Source: Chryseobacterium edaphi (GTDB lineage Bacteria > Bacteroidota > Bacteroidia > Flavobacteriales > Weeksellaceae). From it: a stretch of DNA of 64,000 nt. Location of the stretch: assembly GCF_025628985.1 (NCBI RefSeq), contig NZ_JAOTEM010000002.1:248001-312000 (forward strand), given 5' to 3'. Below are positions 59,860-64,000 of this stretch, piece by piece (within the stretch, counting starts at the first letter, position 1; each line of letters begins with the position of its first letter). A model generated the notes under the pieces. That model did no database searches and was not told the DNA's origin. It saw only the letters and a list, made by a program, of their open reading frames with translations. A program made the position numbers and the translations under genes.

Positions 59860-61125
59860 ATGAAAACTTTTTTATTGATACTGAAAATTTTACGTTGGTT
59901 TTTCGGAGCTTTATTTTTTCTTTTGTCATTGGGTTTACTATTGGAACAAAGCTTTATCGCTTCTGTAGTAACTTTAATATTTACAATATTTCTACTTCCA
60001 TTATCAGGCGATTTCATTATAAATAAAATAATGAACCTTGATGGAACCAATAAAATCTTACAAACAATAAACTATTCTGATCTCAATACTATTTTGCCAA
60101 TCTACAATCAAAATGTATTAAATCGTAAAAAACCATTAAGTAACAAGCTAAAAATAAAAGTCGGGAAAAAGATTTACTATAATACTTTATGCTATGCAGT
60201 TTCAGATTTTAATCTTACTCCGAATGAGATAATTAAGCTAAATGAGATCAAAGTATATTTCAATTTATCCGATCAGCAAATATTTCTTGAAAAAAATAGA
60301 ATTTCAGAAAAAACTGTGAAAAATTTAATTCAGAAATGTTACTCAGATCAGGTATTGACCGATTCTGAAAATCAACAAATAACAAGCGTGTCTAACTTTC
60401 TTCAATTTCCACCAGACAAAACTGAAGCAATCAAAAACAAAATTGCCTTTTCATTATTTAATAAAATTCTTGAAGAAAAGATATCTGATAGACGTCTTTC
60501 TCCTATGAAAGAAACGGAATTGAAGCAGACAACAAGAAACTTGAAAATTGATCACCAGAATATTAAAAATTTTATCTCTGAAAGAAAAATTAAAAGTTTA
60601 CAACACGCTAAACTATTATGGAATTTAGATCATGGTATTTTTCCGCTCGTCTACAATCCTCCAATAGTTTTAAGCAGAGATGAGCAATGCTATCTGAGTA
60701 TTAATGCCAATCTCATTGAAAATAAATTGGTTCATAAAGGCTATTCGAGTACAAGTTCTAGCGTTTCTTTTAGAGTTACGAAAGGAGTAGGTGCAAGAGT
60801 TGGCGGCGGAAGATCCCGTCCTATAAAAGAAAACGTGACACAGATACATCCCGGAACTTTATTTCTGACAAATTCTAGAATAGTTTTCAATGCTGGAGGA
60901 AAAAGCTTTCAAATTCCCTTTTATAAGTTGATTTCTCATGATATACGGGGAGGAAGTTTCGAGTTTGTTGTTCAAAACAAAAGCTACTTATTACGCTTAA
61001 ATTATAATGAAGCCGAAATACTTTCACTAGGATTAACCAGCTGTATCAGGCAGCATAGAAATGCCAATGATCATGTAAAAGCACAAGCGATGAGAGAAAA
61101 ATCTATGAATGAAATTTTTATATAA
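59860..61125 (+). CDS. Membrane protein with TerB-like middle and C-terminal PH-like domain
   Basis: A 421-residue protein. Two membrane helices lie at about residues 5-26 and 30-52. The middle is helical (residues ~90-270, possibly TerB-like or SAP-like). The C-terminal ~150 residues resemble a bacterial PH-like domain: CYLSINANLIENKLVHKGYS, IHPGTLFLTNSRIVFNAGGK, FQIPFYKLISHDIRGGSFEF. PH-like domains of this kind (SHOCT/bPH style) often bind membranes or act in envelope stress. Lies 11 bases after the nuclease-like gene. Assignment of domains is by pattern only. Confidence 0.6.
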   Translation: MKTFLLILKILRWFFGALFFLLSLGLLLEQSFIASVVTLIFTIFLLPLSGDFIINKIMNLDGTNKILQTINYSDLNTILPIYNQNVLNRKKPLSNKLKIKVGKKIYYNTLCYAVSDFNLTPNEIIKLNEIKVYFNLSDQQIFLEKNRISEKTVKNLIQKCYSDQVLTDSENQQITSVSNFLQFPPDKTEAIKNKIAFSLFNKILEEKISDRRLSPMKETELKQTTRNLKIDHQNIKNFISERKIKSLQHAKLLWNLDHGIFPLVYNPPIVLSRDEQCYLSINANLIENKLVHKGYSSTSSSVSFRVTKGVGARVGGGRSRPIKENVTQIHPGTLFLTNSRIVFNAGGKSFQIPFYKLISHDIRGGSFEFVVQNKSYLLRLNYNEAEILSLGLTSCIRQHRNANDHVKAQAMREKSMNEIFI

Positions 61126-61143
61126 ATAATTAACATTAAAACC

Positions 61144-61428
61144 ATGAAAAAACTACTATTTACAAGCCTTTTAGGTTTAGGCTTATTATTACCTGCAACC
61201 ATTTTTGCATCAACAAACAACACAACTTCTACCACCGAAATGTCTTTTTCAAAAGGAAAGAAAAAGAAAAGCAAGAAGAGCAGAACTCGAAAATCAACTT
61301 CATCAAAAAGCCGAGGTTGTACTTTCAATGGTCACACCTTGTACGTTGGAAAAAGAGGTGGATGTTATTATATGGCGGGAAGCAGCAAAGAATATGTAGA
61401 CAGATCTTATTGTTCAGGCTGTAACTAA
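61144..61428 (+). CDS. Small exported basic protein with PBCV-adaptor-like domain
   Basis: A 94-residue protein: Sec signal (MKKLLFTSLLGLGLLLPATIFAS), a Lys/Arg/Ser stretch (GKKKKSKKSRTRKSTSSKSR), then GCTFNGHTLYVGKRGGCYYM and AGSSKEYVDRSYCSGC. The GKRGGCYY-x-YVDRSYC pattern resembles the small basic adaptor domain known from chlorovirus proteins and some bacteria. Four Cys in the tail could form disulfides. Export of such a cationic protein from a nuclease/TerB operon is unusual. Function unknown. Confidence 0.65.
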   Translation: MKKLLFTSLLGLGLLLPATIFASTNNTTSTTEMSFSKGKKKKSKKSRTRKSTSSKSRGCTFNGHTLYVGKRGGCYYMAGSSKEYVDRSYCSGCN

Positions 61429-61466
61429 TTCACAATAAAAGTCCGGCAAATTTTAAAACTAATTAT

Positions 61467-61829
61467 ATGAAATACCTCATCATTATAGCATCACTATGCT
61501 GTTTCATCGGCATTATTGATCTACCAATTGGCTATTATACTTTTCTTCGGATCATCGTTTCGTTCATGTCATTCGTGATTATTGTGAATGAGTTTAAAAC
61601 CAGAAGATTTTGGTTCATCGCTTTCGTTTTGATCTTCATTCTTTTCAATCCGATTGTTCCGATTTACCTTTATTTAAATCCATTTTGGATTTTCATTGAT
61701 TGCATTGTCGGACTTTTATTGCTCTACTATTTCTACAGTTTAGTTCCGAAGAAAAAGATAAAAGAACCGGAAACAATTGACATTCAGCATCAGGAAATCC
61801 CACGAACAAGAGACCGAATAATTAAATAA
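61467..61829 (+). CDS. Small multispanning membrane protein (DUF6804-like)
   Basis: A 120-residue protein with about four hydrophobic segments (residues 2-20, 23-43, 48-66, 70-95) and a charged tail (PKKKIKEPETIDIQHQEIPR). The pattern LPIGYYTFLRIIVSF and NPIVPIYL is reminiscent of DUF6804 small membrane proteins, but I am not sure. Co-directional, 38 bases after the previous stop and 6 before the next start. Confidence 0.6.
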   Translation: MKYLIIIASLCCFIGIIDLPIGYYTFLRIIVSFMSFVIIVNEFKTRRFWFIAFVLIFILFNPIVPIYLYLNPFWIFIDCIVGLLLLYYFYSLVPKKKIKEPETIDIQHQEIPRTRDRIIK

Positions 61830-61835
61830 AAAACT

Positions 61836-62243
61836 ATGGAAACACTACAAATACCCGAAAATCTTAAAGCTCATTTTTTAAGATTATATCAAATGGCAAT
61901 TTGCGACGATGATTTTAGTCCGCTCGAATTGAAAATGCTTTACAAATCTGCTGAAGAAAGAGGCATTTCGTCAAAAAACTTAGATGAAATTCTTTTAAAT
62001 CCAATTAATTCAAAATCTCTGATTCCTGAAACTATCGAAGAAAAAGTAGAATATCTCTACGATCTCACGGTAATGATTTGGGCAGACGGAATTGTCACGG
62101 AAAATGAATATTCTGCTCTCAAAAAATATGTCGGAATGTTCGGCTTCTTAGAAGAAAACGTACAAGATATTGCCGATTATTTCATCGAAGGAGTAAAGAA
62201 TGGAAAAACCAAAACCGATATTCTTAATGACTTAAAAAACTGA
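61836..62243 (+). CDS. TerB-like protein
   Basis: A 135-residue soluble helical protein with a TerB/tellurite-resistance-type pattern: LYQMAICDDDFSPLELKMLY (first acidic DxDxxPxE-like turn) and LTVMIWADGIVTENEYSALKKYV (second ADG-x-V-x2-xE turn). TerB proteins bind divalent metal through such acidic loops and sit at the membrane in stress-response complexes. Starts 6 bases after the small membrane protein. Confidence 0.78.
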   Translation: METLQIPENLKAHFLRLYQMAICDDDFSPLELKMLYKSAEERGISSKNLDEILLNPINSKSLIPETIEEKVEYLYDLTVMIWADGIVTENEYSALKKYVGMFGFLEENVQDIADYFIEGVKNGKTKTDILNDLKN

Positions 62244-62248
62244 TCACT

Positions 62249-63592
62249 ATGAATGCCATGACCTCAAATATTAAAAATCTTTTCAGATTAAAAACTGTTC
62301 CGGTTGATGAAAATCAAAATCAGCTTCCGACAACTGAAACGGTAAACATCGAAGAAACAGAAGAAAGCCGAAAAAGAACGTATCACGAATCCGGCTACAG
62401 AGACGGAACAAGAAACAGCGGAAATCATACTGCCTTATCAATTTGCCTTGATGCAATTTATTCTAAATTTCAGAACGAAGAAAAACAACTCGTTGAAAAA
62501 CAGAGTAAACTAAAGGAACCTTATCTCAATGAACAAAAAAACAAGGAAACAGAGATCAAAGGACTGACAGTTTCTTTAGATAACAAAGAAGAAAAGCTTA
62601 ACAACATTGGTGAAGACATCAAAAATGTTCAGGATAAAATTGAAGGTCTGAAATTTGAAATCAACGATCTTCCAAGAAATCCCGAAGCGTACAGCGTAAA
62701 CGCAACAAAAGGTGCTTCCACAAAATTCTGGATCGGTTTGATTCTTCTGATTCCGATCAGTCTGTATCTTTTCACTTTTTATATTTCGACTTCGTATTCT
62801 GCGTTTTTCAAAAGTTTTGATGCGAACGGAAATATTATTCAGAGTGTTTTGGATGCGCAAGCTTTCAACAAAGCTTGGGATGAAGGTCCGCTTGAAGGAG
62901 CTTTTGTGACGCTGATTCCGTTTGTGTTTTTAGGTTTGGGATATTTGATCCACATGTTTGGCGAAAATAAAAGTTTTGGCAATTATGCTAAAATCGCACT
63001 ATTATTCATTATCACATTTGTGTTCGATGCCATTTTAGCCTATGAAATTGAATCTAAATTGTACGAACTCAACAAAACTTTTGAATCTCTCCCATTCGAT
63101 CTCAAAATAGCATTTACAAAAAATCAGTTTTGGGGAATTATTTTCGCCGGGTTTATTGTCTACATTATTTGGGGACTGGTTTTCGACTTTGTGATGAAAG
63201 AGCATAAAGAAAAAGATAAGATCAAAAACGAGCAAATCAGAAGACAAAAAGATATTTTGATTCATCAGGAAAGAATTCTTGATTTTGAAAAAGAGAAAGA
63301 AGAAGTCAGAAATAGTATTGGAAGTATCAAAGAACTAATTGCCAAAGCAAAAGGCAGAATCGAAGAACTTCAGAACATTATCGATGGAGTGATTATTCCT
63401 ACAAAAGATTATAAACTCTACGCTTCGGAATATATGCAGGGTTGGATCACTTTTATGAGTGAAAAATTAGCCGTTTCTCAATCAGTAAAACAGGAAATGA
63501 TAGAAGAATGCAAGAAACAATACAACTACAATCTCAATAAAGTAGGTGCAAATTCCGACAGTCAGAATTCTGTTTATATGTCAGTTTTATAA
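62249..63592 (+). CDS. Four-helix membrane protein with flanking coiled coils
   Basis: A 447-residue protein. The N terminus (1-60) is polar and includes RKRTYHESGYRDGTRNSGNH. A long coiled coil (~70-135) is followed by four membrane helices (about residues 155-178, 212-235, 245-265, 290-312) and a second coiled coil (~320-395). It begins 5 bases after the TerB-like gene. No catalytic motif. The paired coiled coils around a small membrane domain suggest an oligomeric scaffold or channel. Not a recognised family. Confidence 0.7.
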   Translation: MNAMTSNIKNLFRLKTVPVDENQNQLPTTETVNIEETEESRKRTYHESGYRDGTRNSGNHTALSICLDAIYSKFQNEEKQLVEKQSKLKEPYLNEQKNKETEIKGLTVSLDNKEEKLNNIGEDIKNVQDKIEGLKFEINDLPRNPEAYSVNATKGASTKFWIGLILLIPISLYLFTFYISTSYSAFFKSFDANGNIIQSVLDAQAFNKAWDEGPLEGAFVTLIPFVFLGLGYLIHMFGENKSFGNYAKIALLFIITFVFDAILAYEIESKLYELNKTFESLPFDLKIAFTKNQFWGIIFAGFIVYIIWGLVFDFVMKEHKEKDKIKNEQIRRQKDILIHQERILDFEKEKEEVRNSIGSIKELIAKAKGRIEELQNIIDGVIIPTKDYKLYASEYMQGWITFMSEKLAVSQSVKQEMIEECKKQYNYNLNKVGANSDSQNSVYMSVL

Positions 63593-63601
63593 AAATTAAT
63601 T

Positions 63602-64000
63602 ATGAAAAAAATATTTTACTTTATCATTGTGTCCGCTTTTTTCATTCAATGTGGAAAGACACCAAAAAATGATTCCGAAGATCCGATTCAGATTAAAGAC
63701 ACTTCAAATTCTAAAAATTTAAATGTGAGTGTATTAATCGATCTTTCAGACAGAATCGATCCTGAAAAAAATCCAAATCCGACAATGGAATATTTCCAAA
63801 GAGACACGGAATACATCAAAGCCATCGAGAAAGGATTTTTAGATCACATTAAAAGCAAAAAAGTCATTCAGCTCAACGATCAAATGCAGGTATTCTTTAA
63901 TCCTGAACCTTCTGATCCTAAAATGAACCAACTGACAAAAGAGTTGAAAGTTTCTTTTGATAAAAACACCACGAAAGAAAACATCAAATTGGTTGAAAAT
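63602..64000 (+). CDS. Lipoprotein with VWA-like start, cut by the right edge
   Basis: The first 133 residues of a lipoprotein: signal MKKIFYFIIVSAFFIQCGKT (lipid Cys at residue 17), then NVSVLIDLSDRIDPEKNPN, which resembles the start of a von Willebrand factor A domain with a DLSDR-like metal site. It lies 9 bases downstream of the four-helix membrane protein and continues past the window. VWA partners are typical of Ter-type stress systems. The rest of the operon is not visible. Confidence 0.65.
   Translation, partial: MKKIFYFIIVSAFFIQCGKTPKNDSEDPIQIKDTSNSKNLNVSVLIDLSDRIDPEKNPNPTMEYFQRDTEYIKAIEKGFLDHIKSKKVIQLNDQMQVFFNPEPSDPKMNQLTKELKVSFDKNTTKENIKLVEN

Noticed and set aside
1-64000. tRNA, rRNA, CRISPR array, transposase or phage integrase
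   Set aside because: No cloverleaf-like tRNA, rRNA sequence, regularly spaced repeats or recombinase motifs were seen on reading the intergenic regions and proteins; small divergent RNAs could still have been missed.

Overview
The window is AT-rich, uses the Bacteroidetes promoter form (-7 box TAnnTTTG, sometimes with a TTTG -33 box) and carries gene families typical of Flavobacteriia: GLPGLI proteins, a grasp-with-SPASM remnant, TPR histidine kinases and BlaR1-TonB fusions. The protein sequences and the MKNLKKxS...GG peptides point to Chryseobacterium or a close relative. I saw no tRNA, rRNA, CRISPR array or transposase gene.

Bases 1-16,500 are ordinary chromosome. In order they hold an FAD monooxygenase (cut by the left edge), a MalY-like aminotransferase, a PQQ sugar dehydrogenase lipoprotein, a BlaI/BlaR1 pair with a visible operator, uvrB, DUF3820, an AI-2E family permease, two membrane proteins, pabB-pabC, menD, a 2OG-Fe(II) oxygenase and two small lipoproteins.

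Bases 16,500-38,700 form a peptide (RiPP/bacteriocin-like) island. The minus-strand operon 22514-16709 encodes two exported proteins that share an identical six-cysteine tail, a GLPGLI protein between them, a truncated SPASM maturase, a C39 peptidase-ABC exporter and its HlyD partner. The divergent plus-strand operon 22848-30265 encodes a TPR/AraC-type regulator, a class I lanthipeptide-like precursor with no cysteine, an exported CocE/S15-type hydrolase and a split LanB dehydratase; no LanC cyclase is present. From 30590 to 35247 the minus strand carries seven GG-leader, cysteine-rich small peptides, a VKOR-thioredoxin fusion, a second GLPGLI protein and fragments of XRE-type regulators. A TPR histidine kinase/response regulator pair and one more GG-leader peptide close the island. 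Two different conserved upstream elements each occur twice, in front of exported or GG-leader peptide genes.

Bases 38,700-54,400 return to housekeeping: a frameshifted radical SAM gene, an AsmA-like protein, DUF2797, a nucleotide-sugar epimerase, DUF2795, secA, a TonB siderophore receptor with a PepSY protein, an ROK kinase lacking its zinc cysteines, and msrA.

Bases 54,400-64,000 form a second accessory locus. It has a membrane protein, a TPR histidine kinase and response regulator, and a long co-directional operon: YegP-like protein, HsdR_N/PD-(D/E)XK nuclease-like protein, PH-like membrane protein, exported basic protein, TerB-like protein, four-TM coiled-coil protein, and a VWA-like lipoprotein cut by the right edge. 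A 16-bp inverted repeat (TTACGG-N4-CCGTAA) lies at the same distance from the -7 box of both outward promoters, which suggests that the local response regulator controls both. This operon and the cysteine-free lanthipeptide-like system are the best candidates for undescribed biology.
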